From positions 1 through 64,000 of the forward strand of contig NZ_JADBEE010000001.1 of the NCBI RefSeq assembly GCF_014874065.1: DNA of 64,000 nt, read 5' to 3'. This DNA is from Nesterenkonia halotolerans. Its GTDB lineage: Bacteria; Actinomycetota; Actinomycetes; Actinomycetales; Micrococcaceae. Both the position numbers and the translations under genes were made by a program. How positions within the stretch are numbered: the stretch's first letter is position 1; each line of letters begins with the position of its first letter. Below are positions 13,054 through 22,961 of this stretch, one piece after another. The notes beneath the pieces are model-generated. The model was not told the DNA's origin. It saw only the letters and a program-made list of their open reading frames with translations, and ran no database searches.

Positions 13054-13099
13054 GGGGTGCAAGGCCCCATGAACACCCTCGATGAGCAGGAGCTCGCCC

Positions 13100-15025
13100 A
13101 TGAATGGCCAGACCTACCGGCAGCTGCACGCCCGTTCGCTGCGGAATCCCGAGGAGTTCTGGCTCGAGGCTGCCGGCGCAGTGGACTGGGTCACGGCACC
13201 GCGTCAAGCCCTCGACGACGCCGCTGCCCCGGTCTACCGCTGGTTCCCAGGGACCGAGCTCAATCTGAGCTACAACTGCCTGGACCGTCATCGGGAGGCC
13301 GGACGCGGCGAGCAGACCGCGCTGATCTACGACTCGGCGCTCACACCTGACTCACGCAGCTACACCTACGCCCAGCTCACCGAAGAGGTGGCGCGCTGCT
13401 CCGGCATGCTGCGCGACCTCGGCGTCGGCGCGGGCGATCGGGTGATCATCTACCTGCCGATGATTCCGCAGGCACCGATCGCCATGCTTGCCTGCGCGCG
13501 GCTCGGAGCCGTGCACTCGGTGGTCTTCGGCGGCTTCGCAGCCCGAGAGCTCGCCTCCCGCATCGAGGACGCGGCCCCCGACGTCGTGATCACCGCCTCC
13601 GGAGGCATCGAGCCCAGCCGTCGGGTGGAGTACCTGCCCACAGTGGCCGAGGCGCTGCGCCTGTCCAGCCACAAGGTCAGCCATGTGGTGGTGCAGCACC
13701 GGGAGGGCTTCGCGCATTCGGTGCAAGAGGAGGCCCGGGCGGAGGAGGGTGCCGCAGACACGCAAGCACAATGGCACGACTGGGAGCAGCGCAGCGCCCA
13801 GTCTGGGCCCGCAGGGCCGGTCACCGTCGCCGCCACCGATCCGCTCTACATCCTCTACACCTCCGGCACCACGGGCAGGCCCAAGGGCGTGGTCCGTGAC
13901 CAGGGCGGCACGGCGGTGGCGCTGAGCTGGTCGATGCAGGCGATCTACGCCGTCGGACCCGGGCAGCGAATCCTCACCGCCTCGGACGTGGGCTGGGTGG
14001 TCGGCCACTCCTACATCGTCTACGCCCCGCTGCTGGTGGGGGCCACCACGGTGCTCTACGAGGGCAAACCCGTGGGCACCCCGGATGCCGGAGCGTTCTG
14101 GCGCATGGTCCAGGAACATCGCATCAGCGCGCTCTTCACCGCACCCACCGCACTGCGCGCCATCCGCAAGACCGACCCGGAGGCGGCGCTGGTGGCGGAC
14201 TACGACATCTCCTCGCTGGAGCACCTCTTCGTGGCGGGGGAGCGGCTGGACCCCGCGACCCAGCGCTGGATCGGGGAGGCGCTGGACGTCCCGGTGATCG
14301 ACAACTGGTGGCAGACCGAGACCGGGTGGCCGATCGCCGCGAACCCCGTCGGGCTGGATCCGCTGCCGGTGAAAGAGGGCTCCGCCACGCTGCCCATGGT
14401 CGGATACGACGTGTCCATCCTCGACGCCGCCGGCGAGGAGCTGCCCGCGGGGGAGGAGGGCAACATCGCGCTGCGCCTGCCGATGCCGCCGGGCACGCTG
14501 CCCACGCTCTGGGGCGATGACCAGCGTTATATCGATTCCTACCTGACGGCGTTTCCCGGGTTCTACGCCACCGGGGACTCCGGCTACCTGGACGAGGACG
14601 GCTACCTCTTTGTCATGGGACGCACCGATGACGTCATCAACGTCTCCGGACACAGGCTCTCCGCCGGTGCGATCGAAGCGGTCCTCGCCTCGCACCCGGC
14701 CGTAGCCGAATGTGCCGTGATCGGTCTGGCCGACGAGCTCAAGGGTCAACGCGCCACGGGTTTCGTGGTGCTCAAGAGCGGGCGCGAGGATCAGCCCGAG
14801 ACGCTCACCGCCGAGCTCACCGACCTGGTGCGCCGGATGATCGGGCCGGTGGCGGACTTCAAGAGCGTCTCCGTGGTGACCGCGCTGCCCAAGACCCGAT
14901 CTGGGAAGATCCTGCGCAAGACGATGCGGCAGATCGCCGACGGCGAGACCCCGCGCGTTCCCTCCACCATCGAGGATGCTTCGGTGCTCGAGGACCTGAC
15001 CCCGGTGCTGCGCCCCCACCGGTAG
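13100..15025 (+). CDS. prpE: Propionyl-CoA synthetase / acetyl-CoA synthetase-like ligase
   Basis: A 641-residue ANL-family AMP-forming acyl-CoA ligase. The AMP-binding P-loop YTSGTTGRPKG, the A5-type motif WWQTETGWP and the hinge region YFVMGRTDDVINVSGHR-like segment are present. The catalytic Lys603 is in TRSGKILRK, the usual target of reversible acetylation. It activates propionate (or acetate) for the methylcitrate cycle. The propionate preference rests on the divergent prpDBC operon and on its PrpE-like N-terminus. The ATG at 13100 has AGGAG 6-8 nt upstream. Confidence 0.9.
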   Translation: MNGQTYRQLHARSLRNPEEFWLEAAGAVDWVTAPRQALDDAAAPVYRWFPGTELNLSYNCLDRHREAGRGEQTALIYDSALTPDSRSYTYAQLTEEVARCSGMLRDLGVGAGDRVIIYLPMIPQAPIAMLACARLGAVHSVVFGGFAARELASRIEDAAPDVVITASGGIEPSRRVEYLPTVAEALRLSSHKVSHVVVQHREGFAHSVQEEARAEEGAADTQAQWHDWEQRSAQSGPAGPVTVAATDPLYILYTSGTTGRPKGVVRDQGGTAVALSWSMQAIYAVGPGQRILTASDVGWVVGHSYIVYAPLLVGATTVLYEGKPVGTPDAGAFWRMVQEHRISALFTAPTALRAIRKTDPEAALVADYDISSLEHLFVAGERLDPATQRWIGEALDVPVIDNWWQTETGWPIAANPVGLDPLPVKEGSATLPMVGYDVSILDAAGEELPAGEEGNIALRLPMPPGTLPTLWGDDQRYIDSYLTAFPGFYATGDSGYLDEDGYLFVMGRTDDVINVSGHRLSAGAIEAVLASHPAVAECAVIGLADELKGQRATGFVVLKSGREDQPETLTAELTDLVRRMIGPVADFKSVSVVTALPKTRSGKILRKTMRQIADGETPRVPSTIEDASVLEDLTPVLRPHR

Positions 15026-15099
15026 GCTGTCCGGGACGCAGGAGCGCCTGCGCGAGCCTGCCCCGGCGCGGACCTGCCCCGGGTGAACGAGGGGAGAGC

Positions 15100-15753
15100 A
15101 TGGACATCCTGCTGTTGGCCGTCGAGCTGATCGGCACGTTCGCCTTCGCCGTCTCCGGGGCGCTGCTGGCAGCGCGCAAGGGCTTCGACGTGGTCGGCTC
15201 GGTCCTGCTGGCTTCGATGGCAGGGCTCGGCGGGGGAGTGATCCGCGATGTGCTCATCGGCTACGGTCCGCCGCTCGCGCTGGAGAACCCGGTCTACCTC
15301 GCGCCGGTGCTGGTGGCCGTGGTGCTGGTGATGACCGGGCTGCTGCATGAGACCAGGCTGCGCCGCACTCTGCTCGTCTTCGATGCGGTCGGACTCTCAC
15401 TGTTCTGCCTCACCGGCACCGTGATCGCCTGGGAAGCAGGTCTCACCGAGCTGGCCTGCGTGCTGCTTGGAATCTCCACCGCGGTGGGCGGTGGTGCCAT
15501 GCGCGACGTCGTCGCCAATGAGACCCCGCAGATCTTCAACCCGCGCGGTGTCTACGCCGTGCCGGCCATGCTCGGCGCCGCGCTCACTGTGACCGCGCTG
15601 AGCCTGGAACTCTCGCTGGTCTGGGCCGGACCCGTCATCGCGCTCCTGGTCTTTGCGCTGCGCATGATCTCGTTGCGCCGCGGCTGGCGGGTGCCGCTGG
15701 CCGGACGCCGCTTCAGTGCGGCTGAGGGCAATTCGGGGCCTTCCGCAGACTGA
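15100..15753 (+). CDS. Trimeric intracellular cation (TRIC)-type channel, UPF0126
   Basis: A 217-residue integral membrane protein with about seven hydrophobic helices. Two internally repeated UPF0126/TRIC units each carry a Gly-rich loop followed by Arg-Asp: GGGVIRDVL (about residues 44-52) and GGGAMRDVV (about residues 129-137). Bacterial TRIC homologues form trimeric monovalent cation channels. The ATG at 15100 has GGGGAG upstream. It lies between prpE and the parA-like gene and may share transcription with prpE. Confidence 0.88.
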   Translation: MDILLLAVELIGTFAFAVSGALLAARKGFDVVGSVLLASMAGLGGGVIRDVLIGYGPPLALENPVYLAPVLVAVVLVMTGLLHETRLRRTLLVFDAVGLSLFCLTGTVIAWEAGLTELACVLLGISTAVGGGAMRDVVANETPQIFNPRGVYAVPAMLGAALTVTALSLELSLVWAGPVIALLVFALRMISLRRGWRVPLAGRRFSAAEGNSGPSAD

Positions 15754-15854
15754 GCCGCAACCTTCCAGCGCTACTTGTTCCACCACCTTGCCTGGGACAC
15801 GAGTCGGGGTAACCTGGATAAGTTGTTGTCCGCATCAGGAAGTCGAGGGATCAC

Positions 15855-16796
15855 GTGAGCGAGCCGGGTGCCCGGAGGGGCGAAACGCCTGACCGGGAAG
15901 CGAGCGAGTCGAGCAGCGCGCAGCCGACCGAGCTCTTCACCATCCACGGCGATGCGATCATGGGCCCCACCGGCCGTCCCAAGCACGAATTCTCCGATCC
16001 AGAGCCGCTGAGCAGCCACGGCCCCGCGCGCATCATCGCGATGGTCAACCAGAAGGGCGGGGTGGGCAAGACCACCTCCTCGATCAACATGGGCGCCGCG
16101 CTCGCCGAATACGGCCGCCGCGTGCTCATGGTGGACTTCGACCCGCAGGGCGCCCTCTCCGCCGGGTTCGGCACCAGCCCACATGAGCTCGAGACCACGG
16201 TCTACAACGTGCTCATGGAGCGCGGGGTCAAGACCCGCGACGCGATCGTCTCCACCCACGTGGAGAACGTGGACCTGCTCCCGGCCAACATCGACCTCTC
16301 CGCCGCCGAGGTCCAGCTGGTCAATGAGGTGGCCCGCGAACAGGTCCTCGACCGGGCGCTGCGCCAGGTCCGCGACGACTACGACGTCATCATCATCGAC
16401 TGCCAGCCCTCGCTGGGCCTGCTCACCGTCAACGCGCTCACCGCCGCCCACGGCGTGCTGATCCCGCTCGAGGCCGAGTACTTCGCGCTGCGTGCGGTGG
16501 CGCTGCTGGTGGACACCATCGAGAAGGTCCAGGATCGGCTCAACCCGGACCTGGAGATCGACGGCGTGCTGGTCACCATGGTCGACCTGCGCACCCTGCA
16601 TGCCCGGGAGGTCATCGCCCGGATCGTCGAGGCCTTCGGGGAGAAGGTCTTCGAGACGGTGATCAAGCGCTCGGTGAAGTTCCCCGATGCCACGGTCGCC
16701 GCCGAACCGATCACCGCCTACGCCCATAAGCACGAGGGAGCCAAGGCCTACCGGCAGCTGGCCCGCGAGCTGATCCTCCGAGGTGGTTCGCCTTAG
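15855..16796 (+). CDS. ParA/Soj-family chromosome partitioning ATPase
   Basis: A 313-residue Walker-type ATPase. A disordered 55-residue N-terminus precedes the deviant Walker A motif NQKGGVGKTT (about residues 66-75). Walker A' is VDFDPQG and Walker B is IIIDCQPSLGLLTVNAL. It starts at GTG with a GAGGG site. The gene sits directly before scpA and scpB, the condensin accessory genes, as in many actinobacteria. This is the xerD-linked ParA paralogue rather than the oriC-linked parA-parB pair, because no parB is nearby. Confidence 0.9.
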   Translation: MSEPGARRGETPDREASESSSAQPTELFTIHGDAIMGPTGRPKHEFSDPEPLSSHGPARIIAMVNQKGGVGKTTSSINMGAALAEYGRRVLMVDFDPQGALSAGFGTSPHELETTVYNVLMERGVKTRDAIVSTHVENVDLLPANIDLSAAEVQLVNEVAREQVLDRALRQVRDDYDVIIIDCQPSLGLLTVNALTAAHGVLIPLEAEYFALRAVALLVDTIEKVQDRLNPDLEIDGVLVTMVDLRTLHAREVIARIVEAFGEKVFETVIKRSVKFPDATVAAEPITAYAHKHEGAKAYRQLARELILRGGSP

Positions 16797-17713
16797 TGGC
16801 GGACACGGACTCGGTTGAGGTCCCCGCGCTGGAGGCAGGCGCCACGCAGGGGGCCTTCACCGTGTCGCTGGCGAACTTCGACGGGCCCTTCGATCTGCTG
16901 CTGGGGCTCATCGCCAAGCGCGAGATGGATGTCACGGCGGTGGCACTCTCCGCTGTGACCGACGAGTTCCTGGACTATGTCCGCGGGCTCTCTCATGACC
17001 GCGCGCTGGACGAGTCCTCGAACTTCATCCTGATCGCAGCGACCCTGCTGGACCTCAAGGCCGCCCAGCTGCTCCCCGGCGGAGAGATCGAGTCCGAGGA
17101 GGACTTCGCCGCGCTGGAGGCCCGTGATCTGCTCTTCGCCCGGCTGCTGCAGTACCGCGCGTTCAAGCACATCGCGGGCCACATCGCCGAACAGATCCAG
17201 CAGCACTCCGATCGGTTCCCCCGTCAGCCCGGCACGCACCCCGAGCTGGCCCAGCTGCTGCCGGAACTGGTCTTCAAGACCACCCCTGAGGACCTCAAGG
17301 CCATCGCCGAGCGTGCCTTCGCCCGCCCCGCGATGGAGCCCGACCATGTGCGGTTCGAACACCTGCATGCGCAGACCGTGGACATCGCCGCCGAGATCGC
17401 GGTGATGACCCAGCTGCTGCGCGAGACCGGCACGGCGAGCTTCACGGAGCTGATCACCGGGGCAGAGAGCCGGCTGGTCGTCGTCGTCCGGTTTCTCGGT
17501 CTCCTGGAGCTCTACCGCGATCGTGATGTGGCCTTCGAGCAGGACAGCCCGCTCGGGGAGCTGCTCGTCACCTGGTCCGGTCCCGCGGCCGGGGAGATCC
17601 CGGCCATGCAGCGGGCCGCCGCTGAGTGGGACGAGCCAGCGCAGGACGAACCGGTGCAGGACGAGACACAGTCTCGGGAGCTGGAGGAGAAGGAGCACAG
17701 CAGCGATGTCTGA
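16796..17713 (+). CDS. scpA: Segregation and condensation protein A
   Basis: A 305-residue kleisin subunit of the SMC condensin complex. The N-terminal domain contains the characteristic NFDGPFDLLLGLIAKREMDVTAVALS segment (about residues 23-48), and a winged-helix end lies near residues 200-250. A variable acidic C-terminal tail rich in Glu/Gln/Asp repeats (PAQDEPVQDE) extends past the usual end. The GTG start shares one base with the upstream TAG. scpB starts inside its last codons, so the products are probably made in a coupled manner. Confidence 0.93.
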   Translation: MADTDSVEVPALEAGATQGAFTVSLANFDGPFDLLLGLIAKREMDVTAVALSAVTDEFLDYVRGLSHDRALDESSNFILIAATLLDLKAAQLLPGGEIESEEDFAALEARDLLFARLLQYRAFKHIAGHIAEQIQQHSDRFPRQPGTHPELAQLLPELVFKTTPEDLKAIAERAFARPAMEPDHVRFEHLHAQTVDIAAEIAVMTQLLRETGTASFTELITGAESRLVVVVRFLGLLELYRDRDVAFEQDSPLGELLVTWSGPAAGEIPAMQRAAAEWDEPAQDEPVQDETQSRELEEKEHSSDV

Positions 17714-18311
17714 ACAGAACCGGATGGCTGACCCACAGGACGACACCATCAGCGAGGACCTGCTCGCCGCCGCCGAGGCGGTGCTGATGATCACCGAGGA
17801 GCCCATCTCCGCCGCCGAGCTCGGCGTCGCGCTGGAGATCCCCGAACACCAGGTCATCGCGGTGCTGGACGCGCTGCGTCTGGACATCGACGGGATCACC
17901 GAGGGCTCGCGCCGTCGCGGCTACGAGCTGCGCGAGATCGCCGGGGGATACCGCTACTACTCCCGTGCCGACTACGCCGAACAGGTCTCCGCCTTCATCC
18001 TCGGCGGTGCGACGACCCGGCTCTCGCAGGCCGCGCTGGAGACCCTGGCCGTGATCGCCTACCGGCAGCCCGTCGCCCGATCCCAGGTGGCGGCGATTCG
18101 AGGGGTCAACGTGGACGGGGTGGTGCGCACCCTGGTCCATCGCGGACTCGTGGACACCGCCGGGACCGACCCGCTCACCGGAGCGACCCTCTACACCACC
18201 ACCGCTGACCTCTTGGAGCGCCTGGGCATCAACTCCGTGCAGGAGCTGCCGCAGCTCTCCCCGCACCTGCCGGGGATCGAGGCGGCGGGGGAGCTGAACG
18301 GGGAAGGCTGA
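17706..18311 (+). CDS. scpB: Segregation and condensation protein B
   Basis: A 201-residue protein with two winged-helix domains that binds ScpA in the SMC complex. Typical segments are LLAAAEAVLMITEEPISAAELG, RRGYELREIAGGYRYYSR and LSQAALETLAVIAYRQPVARSQVAAIRGVNVDGVVRTL. The ATG at 17706 overlaps scpA by 8 nt and follows GGAGAAGGAG. A second ATG at 17724 is also possible. Confidence 0.93.
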   Translation: MSEQNRMADPQDDTISEDLLAAAEAVLMITEEPISAAELGVALEIPEHQVIAVLDALRLDIDGITEGSRRRGYELREIAGGYRYYSRADYAEQVSAFILGGATTRLSQAALETLAVIAYRQPVARSQVAAIRGVNVDGVVRTLVHRGLVDTAGTDPLTGATLYTTTADLLERLGINSVQELPQLSPHLPGIEAAGELNGEG

Positions 18312-18398
18312 GCCATCCCGACTCGTCCCGAAGCAGGGGAGCCACCAGTGGGCCCACCAGTGCTCCCAGCAGTGGACCCAGGAATTGGACACTCCCCA

Positions 18399-18411
18399 TA
18401 GAATGGAGTCC
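18399..18411 (+). promoter_or_regulatory. Putative leaderless -10 box for the pseudouridine synthase gene
   Basis: TAGAAT at 18399-18404 lies 7 nt before the ATG at 18412, the spacing expected for a leaderless transcript. This favours 18412 over the in-frame ATG at 18403, which would overlap the -10 box. Confidence 0.45.
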
Positions 18412-19416
18412 ATGAGTTCTTCGGGCCCCGACCGCCGCGCGGACAGTTCGCAGCGGCGAGAGCCCCGAGCTGCCCGGGCTGCGCGCACCCCGAAGGCCGG
18501 TCAATCGGGAGGACCCTTCTCCTCCGAGGACCCCCAGCGCATGATCTCCACCGGGACCTCGCGCACCAAACCCCGCCGCGACGAGGCCGAGGAGAATTTC
18601 ACCGCCGTGCATGATCCCGAGGGAATCCGCCTGCAGAAGGTGCTGGCCCAGGCCGGCGTCGCGTCCCGGCGCGTCTGCGAGGCGCTGATCTCCGAGGGCC
18701 GGGTCACCGTGGACGGCAAGGCAGTGATCGAACCCGGCATCCGCGTGAAGCCCGATGAGGTGACCATCCACGTGGACGGCGTGCGCGTCAGCCTCAACGT
18801 GGAGCACCAGTACGTCATGTTCAACAAGCCCGCCGGCGTCGTCACCACCATGTCGGACCCGCACGGCCGGCCCTGCATCAATGACTTCCTCACCGCGGAC
18901 ATGATCGCCGCCCGGCTCTTCCACGTGGGACGCCTGGACGCCGAGACCGAGGGCCTGCTGCTGCTCACCAACGACGGCGAGCTGGCCAACCGGCTGACCC
19001 ACCCCTCCTACGAGGTCCCCAAGACCTACGTGGTCGAAGTCGCCGGACCGGTGACCAAGGCAGTGGGCAAGACCCTGCGCGCCGGCATCGAGCTCGAGGA
19101 CGGGCCGATCGCGGTGGATGACTTCCGGCACCTCGGCAGCGACGGCAGCCGCACCATGCTCCAGGTCACCCTGCACTCCGGGCGCAACCGGATCGTCCGG
19201 CGCATCTTCGATCATGTGGGACACCCCGTGCTGCGCCTCGTGCGCACCGGCATCGGGGAGCTCACCATCGGCGACCAGCCCCAAGGCACCGTGCGCGAGC
19301 TCGGCCGCTTCGAGCTGGGCCACCTGCTGGATCTGACCAGCAGCGCCCCCGACGACGCGACCCCACGCAACGGCGAGTCTGCCGCTGAGCCGAAGAGCGG
19401 GGGTCAGCCCGGATGA
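18412..19416 (+). CDS. rluB: rRNA pseudouridine synthase, RsuA/RluB family
   Basis: A 334-residue enzyme. A basic, disordered N-terminus of about 60 residues precedes an S4 RNA-binding domain (LQKVLAQAGVASRRVCEALISEGRV). The catalytic domain has the family motif GRLDAETEGLLLLTNDG, where Asp is the catalytic residue. RluB-type enzymes make pseudouridine 2605 in 23S rRNA, and RsuA is an alternative. The stop overlaps tyrA by 4 nt. The der/cmk/scp neighbourhood is common for this gene. Confidence 0.88.
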   Translation: MSSSGPDRRADSSQRREPRAARAARTPKAGQSGGPFSSEDPQRMISTGTSRTKPRRDEAEENFTAVHDPEGIRLQKVLAQAGVASRRVCEALISEGRVTVDGKAVIEPGIRVKPDEVTIHVDGVRVSLNVEHQYVMFNKPAGVVTTMSDPHGRPCINDFLTADMIAARLFHVGRLDAETEGLLLLTNDGELANRLTHPSYEVPKTYVVEVAGPVTKAVGKTLRAGIELEDGPIAVDDFRHLGSDGSRTMLQVTLHSGRNRIVRRIFDHVGHPVLRLVRTGIGELTIGDQPQGTVRELGRFELGHLLDLTSSAPDDATPRNGESAAEPKSGGQPG

Positions 19417-20582
19417 ACCTGTTGACCGCACCACCGGCCAGCGCGCGCCGCACCCCGACGGTGCTCATCCGCGGCACCGGCCTGCTGGGCACCAGCATCG
19501 GCCTGGGCCTGCGCGCCGACGGCCACGAGGTGCTGCTCTCTGATCCCTCCGCCACTGCGCAGTCCATCGCCGCCGACATCGGCGCCGGGAGGCTGCTGGA
19601 GTCCTCCGAGCCTGGCGCGGACTCGCCCGAGATCGTCATCGTCGCCGCTCCGCCTGAGGCCACCGCCGCGGAGGTGGGAGCCGCGCTGCGCAGCTTCCCG
19701 GGCGCCGTCGTGCTGGACATCGCCTCCACCAAGGCGGAGATCCTGCACCTGCTGCTGCAGCAGGCCGCCGACGACGACGCCGCACTCACCCGCCACGATC
19801 TGCGCCGCTATGTGGGCACCCATCCGATGGCGGGCCGGGAGAAATCGGGACCGGTGGCCGCACGCGGCGAGCTGTTCACCTCGATGCCCTGGGTGGTCTG
19901 CCCGGCGGTGGACCCGGTCACCGGCGAGCAGCTCTCCGCCTCCGAGGCGGTGGACTGGGCCGGGGAGATCGGGCGACGTCTCGGCGCCACCGTGCACCAG
20001 ATGGACCCCGCTCGCCACGACCAGTCGGTGGCGCTGATCTCCCATCTGCCGCAGATCGCCGCCTCACTGGTGGCCTCCCGACTGCAGGACGCTCCGACCT
20101 CCGCGCTCGCGCTGGCCGGCAATGGGCTGCGCGACGTCACCCGCATCGCCGCCTCGGACCCGGGGCTCTGGGTCCAGATCCTGTCCTCCAACGCCGCTCC
20201 CGTGGTGGAGATTCTCTACGGACTGCGCCAAGATGTGGAACGGCTCATCAGCACCCTGGAGGATCCGCGCGCCCCCGGCGGGCAGGCCGACATCGCGCAG
20301 CTGATCGCTGAGGGCAACGCCGGCGTGGCCCGGGTGCCCGGCAAGCACGGCGCTCCGCCGCAGTCCTTCGTGGTGCTCACCGTGATCGTCGATGACAAAC
20401 CGGGACAGATCGCCGCAGTGCTCAATGATGTGGCACGGGTGGGCGTCAACGTCGAAGACATGCGCATGGAGCACTCCGCCGGCCATCAGGTCGGCATGGT
20501 GGAGCTCTCCGTGCTGCCAGGACGGCGAGACGAGCTCGCCGCAGCAATGACTGAATTTGGATGGAAGGTAGTGCTCTCGTGA
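19413..20582 (+). CDS. tyrA: Prephenate dehydrogenase
   Basis: A 389-residue NAD(P)-dependent enzyme of tyrosine synthesis that converts prephenate to 4-hydroxyphenylpyruvate. The Rossmann motif GTGLLGTSIGLGL lies near residues 21-33. The GTHPMAGREKSGP active-site segment is near residue 136, and a C-terminal ACT regulatory domain (TVIVDDKPGQIAAVLNDVA) is at about residues 312-389. The ACT domain suggests feedback control by tyrosine or phenylalanine. The ATG overlaps the upstream stop, and cmk starts within its stop. Confidence 0.93.
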   Translation: MNLLTAPPASARRTPTVLIRGTGLLGTSIGLGLRADGHEVLLSDPSATAQSIAADIGAGRLLESSEPGADSPEIVIVAAPPEATAAEVGAALRSFPGAVVLDIASTKAEILHLLLQQAADDDAALTRHDLRRYVGTHPMAGREKSGPVAARGELFTSMPWVVCPAVDPVTGEQLSASEAVDWAGEIGRRLGATVHQMDPARHDQSVALISHLPQIAASLVASRLQDAPTSALALAGNGLRDVTRIAASDPGLWVQILSSNAAPVVEILYGLRQDVERLISTLEDPRAPGGQADIAQLIAEGNAGVARVPGKHGAPPQSFVVLTVIVDDKPGQIAAVLNDVARVGVNVEDMRMEHSAGHQVGMVELSVLPGRRDELAAAMTEFGWKVVLS

Positions 20583-21298
20583 GTGATGGACAGCGGCTGA
20601 TCATTGCAGTGGACGGACCCTCGGGCTCGGGGAAGTCCAGCGTGTGCCGCGCCGTGGCGGGCCAGCTCGGTGCTGCCTACCTGGACACCGGGGCGATGTA
20701 CCGCGCCGCCACCTGGTACTGCCTGGCCCAGGGCGTGGACCTCGACGATGAGCAGGCCGTGGCCGTCGCCGTGGAAGAGCTGCCGCTGAAGATCTCCACC
20801 GACCCGGAGCACCAGGTCGTCATGGTCGGCAGCACCGACGTCACCGGCGCCATCCGTGAGACCCGGATCTCGGAGCGCGTCTCCGAGATCGCGACCAACC
20901 GCCCCGCAAGGGCGCTGCTGATCTCCGCCCAGCGCCGTCTGATCGACGAATCCGGCTACATCGTGGCCGAGGGACGTGACATCACCACGGTGGTGGCCCC
21001 GGATGCGCAGGTGCGCGTGCTGCTCACCGCCTCCGCCGAGGCTCGGCTGCGCCGTCGCGGGCTGCAGCTGGGCGGCACCGAGACCGCCGAGGCGCTCAAG
21101 CGCCAGGTGATCGACCGGGACACCCGCGACTCCACCGCATCAAACTTCACCGAGGCAGCCGACGGCGTGGCCGTGCTGGACTCCTCGGATCTGACCTTTC
21201 AGGAGACGGTGGACACGCTGATCCAGCGCGTGCACCAGGTCTCCGCCGAACCACTCTCGACCCCATCTGCAGGAGCATCCCGTGGCGAATCACGCTGA
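20579..21298 (+). CDS. cmk: Cytidylate kinase
   Basis: A 239-residue kinase that phosphorylates CMP/dCMP. The P-loop is [10 protein letters not shown] (about residues 12-21), followed by [10 protein letters not shown]. The NMP-binding and lid regions include [31 protein letters not shown] and the Arg-Asp-rich [10 protein letters not shown]. The GTG at 20579 overlaps the tyrA stop (GTGA) and follows GGAAGG. The end overlaps der by 17 nt. Confidence 0.95.
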   Translation: MSDGQRLIIAVDGPSGSGKSSVCRAVAGQLGAAYLDTGAMYRAATWYCLAQGVDLDDEQAVAVAVEELPLKISTDPEHQVVMVGSTDVTGAIRETRISERVSEIATNRPARALLISAQRRLIDESGYIVAEGRDITTVVAPDAQVRVLLTASAEARLRRRGLQLGGTETAEALKRQVIDRDTRDSTASNFTEAADGVAVLDSSDLTFQETVDTLIQRVHQVSAEPLSTPSAGASRGESR

Positions 21299-22823
21299 GA
21301 ACAATTCCCCCGAGTCCGCGGAGTACATCCCGCCCGTGGAGGACGATCGGCTCGCCGAACGCGTCGCCGCGATCACCGAGGAGGAGGCGCAGGCCCGGGC
21401 CGCGGCCCTGCGGGCTGGGCTCTCCGACTATGAGCTGGCCGAAGAAGACGCCGCCGTCCTGGAGTTCGACGAGGACGATGAGGACTTCGAGCCCTACGTC
21501 GCCGCACCGCCGGCCCTGGCAGTGATCGGTCGCCCCAATGTGGGCAAGTCCACCCTGGTCAACCGCATCACCCGCTCCAAAGAGGCCGTGGTCGAGGACG
21601 TCCCGGGCGTGACCCGCGACCGCGTGAGCTATGACGCGGAGTGGAACGGCAAGGACTTCACCCTGGTGGACACCGGCGGCTGGGAGCAGGATGCCCGCGG
21701 CATGCACAAGCGCGTGGCCGAGCAGGCCGAGATGGCCGTGGACGAGGCCGACGCCGTCGTCTTCGTGGTCGACGGGCTGGTCGGGGCGACGGCCGTGGAT
21801 GAAGCCGTGGTCAGGATGCTGCGGCGCAAGAAGAAGCCGGTCCTGCTGGTGGCCAACAAGATCGACGCCCCCTCCCAGATGAGCGAGGTCTACAGCCTCT
21901 GGAACCTCGGTCTGGGCGAGCCCTACCCGGTCTCCGCGCTGCACGGCACCGGCACCGGTGACCTGCTCGACGCCGCGGTCAAGGCGCTCCCGGAGTTCGC
22001 CGAGCATGGCGGGATGATCCCCACCGGTGGTCCGCGCCGGGTGGCGCTGGTGGGACGGCCCAATGTGGGCAAGTCCTCGCTGCTGAACAAGCTGGCAGGC
22101 TCCGAGCGCGTGGTCGTGGACTCCGTCGCCGGCACCACCATGGACCCTGTGGATGAGTTCATCGAACTCGGCGGGGAGACCTGGCGCTTCGTGGACACCG
22201 CAGGCATCCGGCGTCGCCAGCACATGGCCTCGGGCTCTGAGTACTATGCGATGCTGCGCACCCAGCGCGCGCTGGACAAGGCCGAAGTAGCCGTCGTGCT
22301 GCTCTCGGTGGAGGAGCCGGTCTCCGAGCAGGATGTGCGCATCATCCAGATGGCCGTGGACTCCGGCCGCGCCCTGGTGGTGGCCTACAACAAATGGGAC
22401 CTGATGGATGAGGAGCGCCGCTACTACCTCGAGCGGGAGGTCACCCGGGACCTGGCGCACATCGCCTGGGCGCCGCGGGTCAACGTCTCGGCGCTGACCG
22501 GCTGGCACAAGGACAAGCTGGCGCCGGCGCTGGACACCGCGTTGACCAGCTGGGGACGGCGCATCTCCACGGGACGGCTCAACGCCTTCCTCGGCGAGCT
22601 GGTCGCCGCCACCCCGCACCCGGTGCGCGGCGGCAAGCAGCCCAGGATCCTATTCGCCACCCAGCCCTCCACGCGGCCTCCGCGCTTCGTGCTCTTCACC
22701 ACCGGGTTCCTGGATCCCGGCTACCGCCGGTTCATCACCCGCCGGCTGCGCGAGACCTTTGACTTCACCGGGTCACCGATCGAGGTCTCCATGCGCGTGC
22801 GCGAGAAGCGCAAGCGCAAATAA
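21282..22823 (+). CDS. der: Ribosome biogenesis GTPase Der (EngA)
   Basis: A 513-residue double GTPase needed for 50S ribosome assembly. A family-variable acidic N-terminal extension of about 75 residues precedes the two G domains. Each domain starts with GRPNVGKS (from Gly83 and about residue 258), and each has DTGG or DTAG switch II and NK(I/W)D specificity motifs. The C-terminal KH-like domain ends in the basic RVREKRKRK tail. The GTG start has AGGAG upstream. It ends the operon before a strong terminator. Confidence 0.96.
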   Translation: MANHAENNSPESAEYIPPVEDDRLAERVAAITEEEAQARAAALRAGLSDYELAEEDAAVLEFDEDDEDFEPYVAAPPALAVIGRPNVGKSTLVNRITRSKEAVVEDVPGVTRDRVSYDAEWNGKDFTLVDTGGWEQDARGMHKRVAEQAEMAVDEADAVVFVVDGLVGATAVDEAVVRMLRRKKKPVLLVANKIDAPSQMSEVYSLWNLGLGEPYPVSALHGTGTGDLLDAAVKALPEFAEHGGMIPTGGPRRVALVGRPNVGKSSLLNKLAGSERVVVDSVAGTTMDPVDEFIELGGETWRFVDTAGIRRRQHMASGSEYYAMLRTQRALDKAEVAVVLLSVEEPVSEQDVRIIQMAVDSGRALVVAYNKWDLMDEERRYYLEREVTRDLAHIAWAPRVNVSALTGWHKDKLAPALDTALTSWGRRISTGRLNAFLGELVAATPHPVRGGKQPRILFATQPSTRPPRFVLFTTGFLDPGYRRFITRRLRETFDFTGSPIEVSMRVREKRKRK

Positions 22824-22839
22824 CCGAGTCGCACAGTGA

Positions 22840-22870
22840 GAGGCCCCGGCATCAGCTGGGGCCTCTTTTT
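22840..22870 (+). terminator. Rho-independent terminator after der
   Basis: GAGGCCCC (22840-22847) pairs with GGGGCCTC (22858-22865) across a 10-nt loop and is followed by TTTTT. It closes the long plus-strand operon that starts upstream of scpA. Confidence 0.9.
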
Positions 22871-22961
22871 GTCTGCACCCGCCGGAGATTCTCTGTTGTC
22901 CACGCCGAACCTGAGGTGGACGCTGGCGGGGTGGGCCAGTCGAGGTGAGCGGGGTCGCTGC

